The notes under the pieces are model-generated. The model worked only from the letters and a program-made list of their open reading frames with translations. It was not told where the DNA came from and ran no database searches. DNA of 64,000 bases, taken from NCBI GenBank assembly GCA_902463725.1, contig CABQGK010000002.1, positions 234,401 to 298,400 on the forward strand, in the 5' to 3' direction. This DNA is from an uncultured Sutterella sp. (GTDB lineage: Bacteria; Pseudomonadota; Gammaproteobacteria; Burkholderiales; Burkholderiaceae_F). Position 1 is the stretch's first letter. Every line of letters starts with the position of its first letter. Positions 53,142 through 62,148 of the stretch are shown here, piece by piece. The position numbers and the translations under genes were made by a program.

Positions 53142-53171
53142 AAAAAGGGTGAAGATCGCAACTCCTCACCC
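53142..53171 (-). terminator. Terminator of the charged unknown gene
   Basis: In minus-strand reading GGGTGA (53171-53166) pairs with TCACCC (53152-53147) and is followed by TTTTTA. It lies 61 bases after the unknown gene's stop and supports that gene being real. Confidence 0.75.
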
Positions 53172-53232
53172 TGTTTGCACGCAAGCGCTCAAACGCTAGG
53201 GCCACGCCCTTGCTGCTATACGCTCAGCGCGA

Positions 53233-53838
53233 TTATGCCTTGTCCTCAGAAGCTGTAGCACCCTCTTGGTCAGCATCCAGCTCAGGCGCCTCGTCCTCCT
53301 CATCAAAGAGCTCATTCATGGCCTTGGCCTTTTCAATCTCGGCCTCCTCGCTCGGCGTGGCCTCGTTAGAGGGTAGCGCTTCGGCAAACGCCTCGGACTT
53401 CTGCGCACGAACAATGAACTCGCTCGACTGGATCAGTAAGCGTAGCGCGGCATTGACCGCTTCAGCGCTCTCGAAATAACCAGCTATATCCGCATCAAGT
53501 CGCACCAGCCCCTGTTTAGCAAAGTCAGAGCGCTCAGAGAAACGGCGCGTTTCCAGTGCACGGGCACGCGGTCCCGAACGCACACCAAAACGCTCGCGGC
53601 GCTCGCCGCTAAAGCCCTTGCGCTCAGCCCAGCCTCGACGATCGCTAGCGCCACGGCGATCAGAGCCATGGCGTCGATCATCACGGCGATCAAACTCGCG
53701 GCGATCTGAGCGATCTGATGCTGCACGGCGCTCCCAGCGCTCCCCAGCACGGGACGCGCGCTCAGAGCGTTCACCACGTTCTTCACCACCAAACGGGGCA
53801 CGATGCGAGCCCGTCGATTTCCAAGGTTTACGATCCAT
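53233..53838 (-). CDS. Unknown protein with Arg/Asp-rich disordered N terminus and acidic C terminus
   Basis: I do not recognise a family. Starting at the ATG at 53838 the protein has 201 residues. Residues about 15-110 are almost wholly Arg, Asp, Glu, Gly and Ser, with repeated DRR, RRG and ERR units. A short hydrophobic helical segment follows at about residues 110-150 (GLVRLDADIAGYFESAEAVNAALRLL in pieces), and the end is Glu/Asp-rich. This strongly basic-then-acidic layout suggests an RNA- or nucleic-acid-associated, largely disordered protein (inference). A dedicated terminator follows. The frame continues 38 codons further upstream and a hairpin lies in that stretch (CCCGCA/TGCGGG). It diverges from hpf. 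Confidence 0.7.
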   Translation of the reverse strand: MDRKPWKSTGSHRAPFGGEERGERSERASRAGERWERRAASDRSDRREFDRRDDRRHGSDRRGASDRRGWAERKGFSGERRERFGVRSGPRARALETRRFSERSDFAKQGLVRLDADIAGYFESAEAVNAALRLLIQSSEFIVRAQKSEAFAEALPSNEATPSEEAEIEKAKAMNELFDEEDEAPELDADQEGATASEDKA

Positions 53839-54021
53839 GTCTGTACTCAAAATATCTGTGTTGATGTTGTGCCGACCGCACGACGGCAGGTCCCCGCAGG
53901 CTTTGCGGGTCAAGAGATAGGACTGACCTGACTTTTCCGTCGGGTCTTGCACGCTGTATCACGAAAAAGCGTGCACATTTTAGCTTGAAACTTCTTGTGA
54001 CTAGGGGTTAACCCAAAGACT

Positions 54022-54050
54022 TTGTGCAAATCCAAGCGTTTCGCTATAGA
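54022..54050 (+). promoter_or_regulatory. Sigma-70 promoter of hpf
   Basis: TTGTGC (54022-54027) and TATAGA (54045-54050) are 17 bases apart, about 88 bases before the hpf ATG. Confidence 0.65.
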
Positions 54051-54137
54051 CTTGACTTAGGGAAGGAGAAAAGCGAGTCTCTCTTGCTGAAGCTCTCACC
54101 CAATTTGAATAAGACAACAATAAAGAGAGGTGTCTAT

Positions 54138-54443
54138 ATGTCGCAAGCTCTGCAAACCGTCTTCCATGGGATTAACCGCTCCGCAGCAGTTGAAACCGCC
54201 GTTGCCGAAAAAGTCGATGCATTGCGCCGTTTTGACAATCAGCTTGGGCCTTGCAAGGTCACCATCACGCAAGAAGGCCACCAAACCATGGGAGCCTTCA
54301 CCGTTCGCATCGACCTTGTCGCCTCTGGTCAGGACATCATCGTTAACCGCACCAATATGGACGTGATGGCCGCCCTCAACGAAGCCTTTGATACGGTTCG
54401 CCGCTCTGTGAAGGAGGAAGCCGACAAGCGCCGTAGCCGCTAA
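54138..54443 (+). CDS. hpf: Short ribosome hibernation-promoting factor (HPF/RaiA family)
   Basis: HPF binds the decoding centre of idle 30S subunits and promotes or stabilises inactive ribosomes. The 101-residue protein has the beta-alpha-beta-beta-beta-alpha layout of the S30EA family: an N-terminal strand and helix (SAAVETAVAEKVDALRRF), strands with CKVTITQEG and FTVRIDLVASGQDIIVN, and a helix DVMAALNEAFDTVRRSVKEEADKRRSR with a basic end. It lacks the C-terminal dimerisation domain of long HPF. AGAGG lies about 8 bases before the ATG at 54138. Single gene with its own promoter and terminator. YfiA/RaiA and HPF cannot be fully separated here. Confidence 0.88.
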   Translation: MSQALQTVFHGINRSAAVETAVAEKVDALRRFDNQLGPCKVTITQEGHQTMGAFTVRIDLVASGQDIIVNRTNMDVMAALNEAFDTVRRSVKEEADKRRSR

Positions 54444-54502
54444 ACAAACTTGTGAGCTCCACGGGGATTGCTCGATGCGCTCGCCCTACTGAGCTTGATT
54501 AA

Positions 54503-54528
54503 GGGACGGCAAAAGACCGTCCCTTTTT
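54503..54528 (+). terminator. Terminator after hpf
   Basis: GGGACGG and CCGTCCC pair around a 7-base loop and are followed by TTTTT. Confidence 0.9.
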
Positions 54529-54547
54529 CTATTACACAAAAAACCAA

Positions 54548-54577
54548 AGCCCGCAGATTTGCAGAAATCTACGGGCT
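54548..54577 (-). terminator. Terminator of the tRNA operon
   Basis: In minus-strand reading AGCCCGTAGATTT pairs with AAATCTGCGGGCT (13 bp, one wobble) around CTGC, followed by TTGGTTTTTT, 10 bases after the last tRNA. Confidence 0.85.
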
Positions 54578-54586
54578 CTTAAAGTA

Positions 54587-54662
54587 TGGCGTCCCCACGG
54601 GGATTCGAACCCCGGTACCGACCGTGAAAGGGTCGTGTCCTAGGCCTCTAGACGATAGGGAC
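54587..54662 (-). tRNA. tRNA-Glu (anticodon TTC), second copy in the operon
   Basis: Minus-strand cloverleaf starting GTCCCTATCGTC, anticodon loop CTTTCAC (anticodon TTC), T-loop GTTCGAATC, encoded CCA end. The acceptor stem pairs GTCCCTA with TGGGGAC (one wobble). Identical to the copy at 54800-54875. It is the last gene before the terminator. Confidence 0.97.
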
Positions 54663-54673
54663 CCTGACTGTCT

Positions 54674-54749
<76 letters not shown>

Positions 54750-54799
54750 AAAATTGCACGGCAGAATGCTCGAGGCAACATCCTTCCGGAAAAAAACTG

Positions 54800-54875
54800 T
54801 GGCGTCCCCACGGGGATTCGAACCCCGGTACCGACCGTGAAAGGGTCGTGTCCTAGGCCTCTAGACGATAGGGAC
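54800..54875 (-). tRNA. tRNA-Glu (anticodon TTC), first copy in the operon
   Basis: Identical in sequence to the copy at 54587-54662. It follows tRNA-Ala by the same 11-base spacer, and a 50-base spacer separates it from the second Ala-Glu pair. Confidence 0.97.
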
Positions 54876-54886
54876 CCTGACTGTCT

Positions 54887-54962
<76 letters not shown>

Positions 54963-54979
54963 GACAATCGAGAGACGTA

Positions 54980-55008
54980 ACTATAACAGAAACCGGTGTA
55001 ATAAGCAA
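54980..55008 (-). promoter_or_regulatory. Promoter of the tRNA operon
   Basis: TTGCTT (55008-55003) and TATAGT (54985-54980) are 17 bases apart on the minus strand, directly ahead of the first tRNA-Ala. Confidence 0.75.
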
Positions 55009-55196
55009 ATAACTATGTAACAAAATATTTCAATATCACATCTTATCGATATGGCGCTAAGACACAGACAAGAAAATCGGCTCTTCGCAACGCCATAGCG
55101 ATACTCTTTGCCCCGATTCGGGCTACCTAAGTCTTTCTTTCAGTGGCCTTGCGCAGTACTATTGAACATCAACGTTCTTATTGCGCATCAATAGTC

Positions 55197-58100
55197 ATGA
55201 CGACAAAACATACCGAGCTCGCTGCACCCACACAAGTTATTCGGATTCGCGGAGCACGCCAAAACAACCTCAAAAACGTCAATCTAGATTTGAAGGCGGG
55301 CGAATTCACGGTCATTACGGGACTCTCAGGCTCAGGCAAGAGTTCCCTCGTTTTCGATACACTCTATGCCGAAGGACAGCGCCGCTACGTTGAAACATTT
55401 AGCCCCTATGCGCGACAGTTCCTCGAACGCATGGACCGTCCTCAAGTCGATGCCATTGAGGGGGTGCCACCCGCTATTGCCATTGACCAAACTGGCGCCG
55501 TACGCACCTCGCGATCAACCGTTGGCACGATGACTGAAATCAACGATCATCTCAAACTACTCTTTGCCAACGCTGCGCATGCCTTTTGCCCCACTTGTGG
55601 GGAAGAGGTCCGGCAATATACTCCACAGAGTATTACCGCCTCACTCCTGGAGATGGCCGCACAACTCGATCCAGCCACAAGGCTTTACGTGACGTTTTCG
55701 ATCGCCGTACCTGCGACGTTACCCCTAGATACAGCCATTGAGGGGCTCTCTGCTCAAGGCTATACGCGCATTCTCGCTCAAGAAAAAAACGACCAAGGTC
55801 ACGTACTCACCGTTGTGCTCGACCGCTTCAAAGCTGGCAACATCGATTCCACTCGTCTAACGGATGCCGTCGAGCACGGCCTTGAAAAAGGGGCAGGAAG
55901 AATCGAACTCTACAGCGAAGAAAGCGCGCAAGATACCCCTCGATTGCTCGCCTCGTTCCGTGAAGGTTTTCTCTGCGCGCACTGTGATGTGATGTATTCA
56001 TCGCCCTCTCCGTCGCTTTTTAGTTTCAACTCACCGCTTGGCGCCTGCCCAACATGCCGTGGTTTTGGGCGCGTCATCAGTGTGGATCCAGCGTTGGTTA
56101 TCCCCGACCCCTCGCTCTCGCTCGAAGAAGGGGCCGTGAAGCCTTGGACCACGGCAAGCTATGACGAGGTGCGCTCGGATCTAAAACGCTATGCCGCCAA
56201 GCGGGGCGTCTCCATGAATACGCCGTATGAGGATTTGCCACAAAAAGACAAAGACTGGATTTGGAACGGCGATGAAAACTGGAGCGGCAAATGGCAGACG
56301 CAGTGGTATGGCGTCAAGCATTTCTTTGAATGGCTTGAGAGTCGCTCCTACAAGATGCATGTTCGCGTGTTGCTGTCTCGGTATCGCTCCTATACGCTGT
56401 GTCCAGACTGCGGTGGTTCGCATCTCAAACAATCTGCGCTCATGTGGCGCTACGGTACTGCGCAGGCTCGCGCGCATATCCGTGAGCTCGGCAAACGCCT
56501 ACCTAGCTTCAAACCCCTCAACGCTACCATGAGCGATGAGCGCTACGATGCCCTCCCTGGGTTCAACTACCATGAACTCAGTACCTTGCCGATTGATGTG
56601 CTTGTGCAATTCTTTGAGCAGATGCGTCCCAGCGCACCCAAAGAAGAAGTCCTCGTGCTCGATGAGATCATTGCCCGCCTCTCCTACCTCTGCGACGTAG
56701 GACTCGGCTATCTAGATCTTGACCGCCAAAGCCGAACACTCTCTGGCGGTGAGGTGCAACGCGTTAACCTAACTACCGCGCTAGGCACCTCCTTGGTCAA
56801 CACTCTCTTCGTCCTAGACGAGCCGAGCATTGGGCTACATCCCCGTGACATGGATCGCGTCAACTCTGTCATCTCACGCCTGAGTCGCGCAGGCAACACC
56901 CTTGTTGTCGTTGAGCACGACCCACAGGTGATGCTCGCTGCCGACCGTCTCATTGACATGGGACCGGGCGCAGGGAGCGCGGGTGGCGAGATCATCTTTG
57001 ATGGAACAACCCGTGAGGCGCTCAACGCGGATACCCTCACTGGCCGCTACCTGTCTGGGCGTCTACGCGTCACTCGTGAACACCCTGCAGCGCTCACGCC
57101 GAAAACACGTTGGTTGCGCCTGCAAGGCGTCCGAGAGCATAACCTCAAAAACATCACCGTTGAAATTCCTCTCAAGCACATGGTGGCCATAACAGGCGTC
57201 TCTGGCGCTGGCAAGTCCACACTCATTACCGACGTACTGGTTCCAGCCCTTGAGCGACGTCTGCAAAAGGGCACCGCGGTCCCAGGGGCCTTCGCAGGCC
57301 TCTCTGGCACGATCCCCACCGACGTGGTCTTCGTAGATCAAAGTCCAATCGGGCGCACTTCTCGCGCCAATCCCGTCAGTTATGTTGGTGCCTTTAACGG
57401 CGTGCGTGACCTCTTTGCGGCCTCTCCTGGTGCGCTAAGCGCAGGGCTCACAGCGGGTGACTTTTCCTTTAACTCTGGTAACGGTCGTTGTCCAACCTGT
57501 TCTGGCACTGGGACAGAGCACGTGGAAATGCAATTCCTCTCGGACGTGTATCTCCCTTGCCCTGCCTGCCATGGGCGGCGCTACCGCGACACAACACTCG
57601 AAGTACGGATCACGCTCGCCGACGGTCATAGCTATAACATCGCCGATGTGCTCGAGCTCACAGTAGAGGATGCCATCAAGCTCTTCGATGGCCATAGCAC
57701 GATCACTGAACCGCTTGGGTACCTCAAGCTTGTTGGGCTTGGCTATGTACGCCTCGGACAGCCCTTGACAACCCTCTCGGGAGGCGAAAACCAGCGCCTA
57801 AAACTCGCTGGCACGCTCGCAGCAGGACTGCGTATGAACCGTTCAGGGGCGGGAAAGATGTTGATCTTTGATGAGCCCACCACTGGACTGCACTTTGATG
57901 ACGTCAATACGCTCGTACACATTTTCGATATCCTCGTACATCTAGGTCACACAGTTGTCGTTGTTGAGCACAACCTTGATATGATCAATGCGGCCGACTG
58001 GATTATTGAACTGGGGCCAGAAGGCGGTGACGACGGTGGCTCACTCGTCTTTACTGGAACGCCCGATCAGCTCGTCGAGCAAGAAAACACCCATACGGGG

Positions 58101-60938
58101 CGCGCGCTCGCCGCATGGCGTCGCACTCTCGCTGGCCATGATCAAGAGACCTTCTTTCACTTTCCGAAAACAGCAGCTTCTAGGCAACCTCGTGACAATG
58201 CAATCGTCGTCCAAGGAGCGCGTGAGCACAATCTTAAAAACCTCAATATCCGCATCCCGCGAGAAAAATTCAATGTCATTACGGGACCGTCGGGCTCAGG
58301 GAAGTCAACACTGGCCTTCGACATCATCTTCGCTGAAGGGCAACGTCGCTACCTTGAAAGCCTCAATGCCTATGCAAGAACAATGGTGCAGCCGCCCCCC
58401 TTACCTGATGTGGATGCAGTACGCGGCATCCCCCCTTCCGTGGCGATCGAACAGCGCACGTCGCGCGGAGGGCTACGTTCAACCGTCGCAACCATGACGG
58501 AGGTTTACCATTTCATCCGCCTACTATTTGGCAAACTTGGCACACAATACTGCCCTGACTGTCACATAGCCTGTCAGCCGCAGCAGCGAGATGAAATTCT
58601 TGCCGCCATCCAGAACAATGCTCGCACAGGGGATCTTGAAATTCGTGCCCCTATTGCTCAACACAAAAAAGGCGCTTTCCGTGCTGAACTTGAGGCACTC
58701 AGGGGCTTTCACCTCTTTCTGATTGATGGGGTGTACTACGACACGTGGAAGGCTCCGCTTCCCAAGCTTGCTCTACGCCAAGAGCACGACATTGAAGTCA
58801 TCGTCGGGACTTGGCGTGCCACGGAATCCGTTGACACATTGCGCCAGCTCATTGACCTTGCCCTTAGCACAGGGCGCGGGGCGCTAACCGCCTCAGCAGT
58901 CGGCTCGGGCACGGCAGGGGAATACTATTCCACCCTCTCTTCGTGTCCACAATGCGGACGAAGCTTCCCAGCGCTCGATCCCAAACTCTTTTCCTACAAC
59001 TCAAGTGTCGGTGCCTGTACCCGCTGCTCGGGTTATGGCATCCTCACAGAAGCCTTGAAAAAAACGCACCGCAGCACCGAGTCGTTCGATGACGAGCCTA
59101 AATCGCTCGCAGAGGCAGGTAGCCCAATCTGCTCGGATTGTCATGGGGATCGCCTCAATCCAGTAGCGCTCAATGTGTTCTGGCACGACAAACGTATCGC
59201 AGACATTGGTCATATGACGATCGATGAAGCCGCGAGCTTCTTTACAAAGCTGAAGCTCGATGCGCGCGAAGCCGCGATCGCGGAGGATGCCATCAAGGAA
59301 ATCACCTCGCGTCTAGCCTTCCTCCAAGAGGTTGGACTTGGCTACTTAACACTTGACCGTTCAGCGCCCACACTCTCTGGCGGTGAAGCTCAGCGTATTC
59401 GCCTTGCTGCACAACTCGGTAGCAACCTGCAGGGTGTTTGTTACGTGCTCGATGAGCCCACTATTGGGCTACACCCACGAGACAACCATATGCTACTGAA
59501 CGTTATTGAATCCTTGACAAGAAAAGGCAATACGTTACTCGTGGTCGAGCACGATGAAGACACCATCCGTAGGGCAGAAAACATCATCGACATCGGTCCC
59601 AAAGCAGGCACCTTCGGCGGACAACTCGTCGCTGAAGGCACAATTGATGCCATTGAGGCCAATCCGCAAAGTGTCACGGGGCAGCTCCTCAAGCACCCCT
59701 TACAGCACTCCGGAGAGCCTGCTCAACGCTTCAATGCCATCACGGATCCTAAGCTAACGATCGAGGCACCATCCATCCGTAACCTTGCGATCGACTCGCT
59801 AGATATCCCGCTCAACCGTCTTGTTGTACTCACAGGCGTATCGGGGTCTGGTAAATCCACACTCTTGCACGAAGTCCTCTACAAGAATCTCTTTGCTGCC
59901 ACCCAACTCAAAAAAGGGCAAGAGCCTGTTTGGGAAAACTGCACTGAGATCAAAGGCTGGAGTCAGATACGTAGGGTGCTGGCCGTGGACCAAACGCCGA
60001 TCGGCAAAACGCCACGTTCTTGTCCAGCCACGTATGTAGGGTTTTACGACGACATTCGAATGCTGTTTGCCGGGCTACCCGAGAGCCAAGCACGTGGTTA
60101 CGACCACAGTCGTTTCTCATTCAACACGAAGGGAGGACGATGCGAGGCATGCGCTGGTCAGGGGTTCATCACGTTGGAGATGAACTTCATGCCGGATGTC
60201 AAAATCGAATGTGAAGTCTGCCACGGCGCTCGCTTCGACCAAGAAACGCAGGCGGTCACTTGGAAGGGCCGCAATATTGGCGACATTCTCAAGATGTCTG
60301 TAGAACAAGCGACCGAACTGTTCGCTGGGCAAACGGCTATTACCCGGCCTCTTTCACTGATGAGCGATGTGGGGCTAGGGTATCTACAGCTTGGACAACC
60401 TTCCCCCACCCTCTCGGGGGGTGAGGCTCAGCGACTTAAGCTCGTCACGGAACTTGCGAAAATCAAGGATAACGGTACTCGAAGTAAGACTAGCCAAGGT
60501 GTACTATATGTGCTTGATGAGCCTACGGTTGGGCTACACATGAACGATGTCGCCAAGCTCATCACCGTTATTAAGCGGCTCGTAGCAGCGGGCAACACCG
60601 TCGTAGTTATCGAGCACAATCTAGACGTCATTGCAGAAGCAGATTGGGTGATCGATCTTGGCCCCGAGGCAGGTAAGTTCGGCGGGCGACTTTGTGGCGA
60701 AGGGACTCCCAAAGACATCAGTCAACTCTCTACGCACACAGGTGTCGCACTCAAAGAGTTCTTAGCAACGCACCAACCAGATGCCTCTAGCTCCAGACAG
60801 GAAGAGGTAGCAGAGTCAGCAGCAGCCCCCCACGAACACGCCTCAGCAGAGCGGCGCAAGGCTCGCGCCAAAGCGGACGCAGTCAGCTCGAGCGCGAAAA
60901 AGGAGCGTTCAACAGATAAGCGTCGCACGAAAAACTAA
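55197..60938 (+). CDS. Double-length UvrA-family protein (two UvrA modules, four ABC ATPase cores)
   Basis: UvrA is the damage-recognition ATPase of nucleotide excision repair, normally about 940 residues with two ABC cores. This single uninterrupted frame codes about 1,913 residues and holds two such modules in tandem. Walker A loops lie near residues 42 (GLSGSGKSS), 667 (GVSGAGKST), 1030 (GPSGSGKST) and 1547 (GVSGSGKST); LSGGE signatures near 514, 859, 1392 and 1739; each has a DEP Walker B. Paired CxxC zinc motifs occur in both modules. In module 2 the segment between two CxxC pairs (about residues 1265-1305) is much shorter than in module 1. The end is a Lys/Arg/Ala-rich tail. The ATG at 55197 has no clear Shine-Dalgarno; a GTG at 55143 is possible. 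A separate normal uvrA probably exists elsewhere. Confidence 0.9.
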   Translation: MTTKHTELAAPTQVIRIRGARQNNLKNVNLDLKAGEFTVITGLSGSGKSSLVFDTLYAEGQRRYVETFSPYARQFLERMDRPQVDAIEGVPPAIAIDQTGAVRTSRSTVGTMTEINDHLKLLFANAAHAFCPTCGEEVRQYTPQSITASLLEMAAQLDPATRLYVTFSIAVPATLPLDTAIEGLSAQGYTRILAQEKNDQGHVLTVVLDRFKAGNIDSTRLTDAVEHGLEKGAGRIELYSEESAQDTPRLLASFREGFLCAHCDVMYSSPSPSLFSFNSPLGACPTCRGFGRVISVDPALVIPDPSLSLEEGAVKPWTTASYDEVRSDLKRYAAKRGVSMNTPYEDLPQKDKDWIWNGDENWSGKWQTQWYGVKHFFEWLESRSYKMHVRVLLSRYRSYTLCPDCGGSHLKQSALMWRYGTAQARAHIRELGKRLPSFKPLNATMSDERYDALPGFNYHELSTLPIDVLVQFFEQMRPSAPKEEVLVLDEIIARLSYLCDVGLGYLDLDRQSRTLSGGEVQRVNLTTALGTSLVNTLFVLDEPSIGLHPRDMDRVNSVISRLSRAGNTLVVVEHDPQVMLAADRLIDMGPGAGSAGGEIIFDGTTREALNADTLTGRYLSGRLRVTREHPAALTPKTRWLRLQGVREHNLKNITVEIPLKHMVAITGVSGAGKSTLITDVLVPALERRLQKGTAVPGAFAGLSGTIPTDVVFVDQSPIGRTSRANPVSYVGAFNGVRDLFAASPGALSAGLTAGDFSFNSGNGRCPTCSGTGTEHVEMQFLSDVYLPCPACHGRRYRDTTLEVRITLADGHSYNIADVLELTVEDAIKLFDGHSTITEPLGYLKLVGLGYVRLGQPLTTLSGGENQRLKLAGTLAAGLRMNRSGAGKMLIFDEPTTGLHFDDVNTLVHIFDILVHLGHTVVVVEHNLDMINAADWIIELGPEGGDDGGSLVFTGTPDQLVEQENTHTGRALAAWRRTLAGHDQETFFHFPKTAASRQPRDNAIVVQGAREHNLKNLNIRIPREKFNVITGPSGSGKSTLAFDIIFAEGQRRYLESLNAYARTMVQPPPLPDVDAVRGIPPSVAIEQRTSRGGLRSTVATMTEVYHFIRLLFGKLGTQYCPDCHIACQPQQRDEILAAIQNNARTGDLEIRAPIAQHKKGAFRAELEALRGFHLFLIDGVYYDTWKAPLPKLALRQEHDIEVIVGTWRATESVDTLRQLIDLALSTGRGALTASAVGSGTAGEYYSTLSSCPQCGRSFPALDPKLFSYNSSVGACTRCSGYGILTEALKKTHRSTESFDDEPKSLAEAGSPICSDCHGDRLNPVALNVFWHDKRIADIGHMTIDEAASFFTKLKLDAREAAIAEDAIKEITSRLAFLQEVGLGYLTLDRSAPTLSGGEAQRIRLAAQLGSNLQGVCYVLDEPTIGLHPRDNHMLLNVIESLTRKGNTLLVVEHDEDTIRRAENIIDIGPKAGTFGGQLVAEGTIDAIEANPQSVTGQLLKHPLQHSGEPAQRFNAITDPKLTIEAPSIRNLAIDSLDIPLNRLVVLTGVSGSGKSTLLHEVLYKNLFAATQLKKGQEPVWENCTEIKGWSQIRRVLAVDQTPIGKTPRSCPATYVGFYDDIRMLFAGLPESQARGYDHSRFSFNTKGGRCEACAGQGFITLEMNFMPDVKIECEVCHGARFDQETQAVTWKGRNIGDILKMSVEQATELFAGQTAITRPLSLMSDVGLGYLQLGQPSPTLSGGEAQRLKLVTELAKIKDNGTRSKTSQGVLYVLDEPTVGLHMNDVAKLITVIKRLVAAGNTVVVIEHNLDVIAEADWVIDLGPEAGKFGGRLCGEGTPKDISQLSTHTGVALKEFLATHQPDASSSRQEEVAESAAAPHEHASAERRKARAKADAVSSSAKKERSTDKRRTKN

Positions 60939-60950
60939 GTCGCTCGAATG

Positions 60951-60986
60951 AAAAGGCCGCCGTACATTCTCAGACAGCGGCCTTTT
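60951..60986. terminator. Bidirectional terminator between the UvrA-family gene and lptG
   Basis: AAAAGGCCGC and GCGGCCTTTT form a 10-bp stem with A/T runs on both sides between convergent genes. Confidence 0.85.
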
Positions 60987-61008
60987 CTGCAACCTACCCC
61001 CGAACGCT

Positions 61009-62148
61009 TTAACGCCGTTCAACCATAAAAAGCGCGATGCCACCCACAACAAGCATGGCCAACGTAGGTAACAGCGCTGCCAACATCGGGCTGAGCATGG
61101 TGGTCGAGCCCAAATAGCTGAAAATGTTGCTGAGCGCATAAAACGTAATCCCGATCATGATCCCTGCGAACATCTTGATCGCCATTCCACCTGAACGCGC
61201 ATTCATGTAGGCAAAGGGCATCGAGAGCGTTAACATCACCAATGTGCTAAGCGGGTAAAAGAGCTTGGTCCAAAACGCGATTTCTTGCTTTTCCGTATCT
61301 TGATTATTCTGCTTCAAATGGGTGATAAGCCGCGAGAGGTCACGTAGAGACATATCGTCAGGGCGGCTTGTGTAGACCGAAAGCATGTCGGGACCCAATG
61401 AAGACGTAAAGATGAGATCCACCACACTCTGGTGGGTAACAGCTAGCCCTTTCACATCCGCCATTTCATCTCGCGGCAGCGGTGGATAAATATCGATGGT
61501 CACGTCATGGAGCACCCAGCCACTATCTTGTTGATACGATGCTGAATTCGCAGCGATCAATCTCTGTAACACGCCGTCCTGACTGAATTCAAACACCCGC
61601 CATGGCCCAGTTTCTCGATTGTTATCAGCCCTCACATAGCTCACATTGATATAGCGGTCATAGGTCTGAGTGCGGTCGTTGGCTACATCTCGGAGCCAAA
61701 CGCCTGTCGAATAACCGCGGGCAGTCAGATTTTGAGATTTTGAAAGCGTCTTAAGCTCTACGGAATAACGTTCAGAGGGAGGCGCAATAAATTCGCCAAA
61801 CAGATACGTCGTACCAACCAAAATGACGGCAGAAACCGAAATAGATAGACATAGCCGTAACGGGGAGAGCCCAGCCACACGTAGCACCGTGAACTCAGAG
61901 CTCGATGCCCAACGAGACATCGTGTAGATCGAACTCAAGAGCGCCGCAAGAGGCATGACCTGATAGACGCGCCCAGGTAGCGACAGTCCCGTAAAGAGAA
62001 ACGCCTCAGCAAGAGTACGCCCATTACCAATGGAGTCGATCTGACCAACAAGGTCAAAGAAGGCAAAAAGGGAGACGAGCGCAATCAGCGCAAAAAGCGT
62101 TGAGCTCAGAATATCCTTCGTGAACTGACGAGTAATGACGCGCATCAT
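61009..62148 (-). CDS. lptG: LPS export ABC transporter permease LptG
   Basis: LptG pairs with LptF and LptB2 to pull lipopolysaccharide out of the inner membrane into the Lpt bridge. The 379-residue protein has three N-terminal membrane segments, a periplasmic beta-jellyroll domain (about residues 130-270), and three C-terminal membrane segments. Typical features are the LFALIALVSLFAFFDLVGQ segment, PLAALLSSIYTMSRWASSSEFTVLRVAG (the coupling region) and PLSTLVMLTLSMPFAYMNARSGG. The ATG overlaps the lptF stop (TAATG), with GGAGG a few bases upstream. Ends near a terminator shared with the UvrA-family gene. Confidence 0.94.
   Translation of the reverse strand: MMRVITRQFTKDILSSTLFALIALVSLFAFFDLVGQIDSIGNGRTLAEAFLFTGLSLPGRVYQVMPLAALLSSIYTMSRWASSSEFTVLRVAGLSPLRLCLSISVSAVILVGTTYLFGEFIAPPSERYSVELKTLSKSQNLTARGYSTGVWLRDVANDRTQTYDRYINVSYVRADNNRETGPWRVFEFSQDGVLQRLIAANSASYQQDSGWVLHDVTIDIYPPLPRDEMADVKGLAVTHQSVVDLIFTSSLGPDMLSVYTSRPDDMSLRDLSRLITHLKQNNQDTEKQEIAFWTKLFYPLSTLVMLTLSMPFAYMNARSGGMAIKMFAGIMIGITFYALSNIFSYLGSTTMLSPMLAALLPTLAMLVVGGIALFMVERR

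Noticed and set aside
55197..60938. Two adjacent uvrA genes joined by a sequencing error
   Set aside because: The frame is continuous through a linker of ordinary composition, with no stop, start or ribosome site at the junction near residue 985, and the two halves differ, so a natural fusion is more likely.
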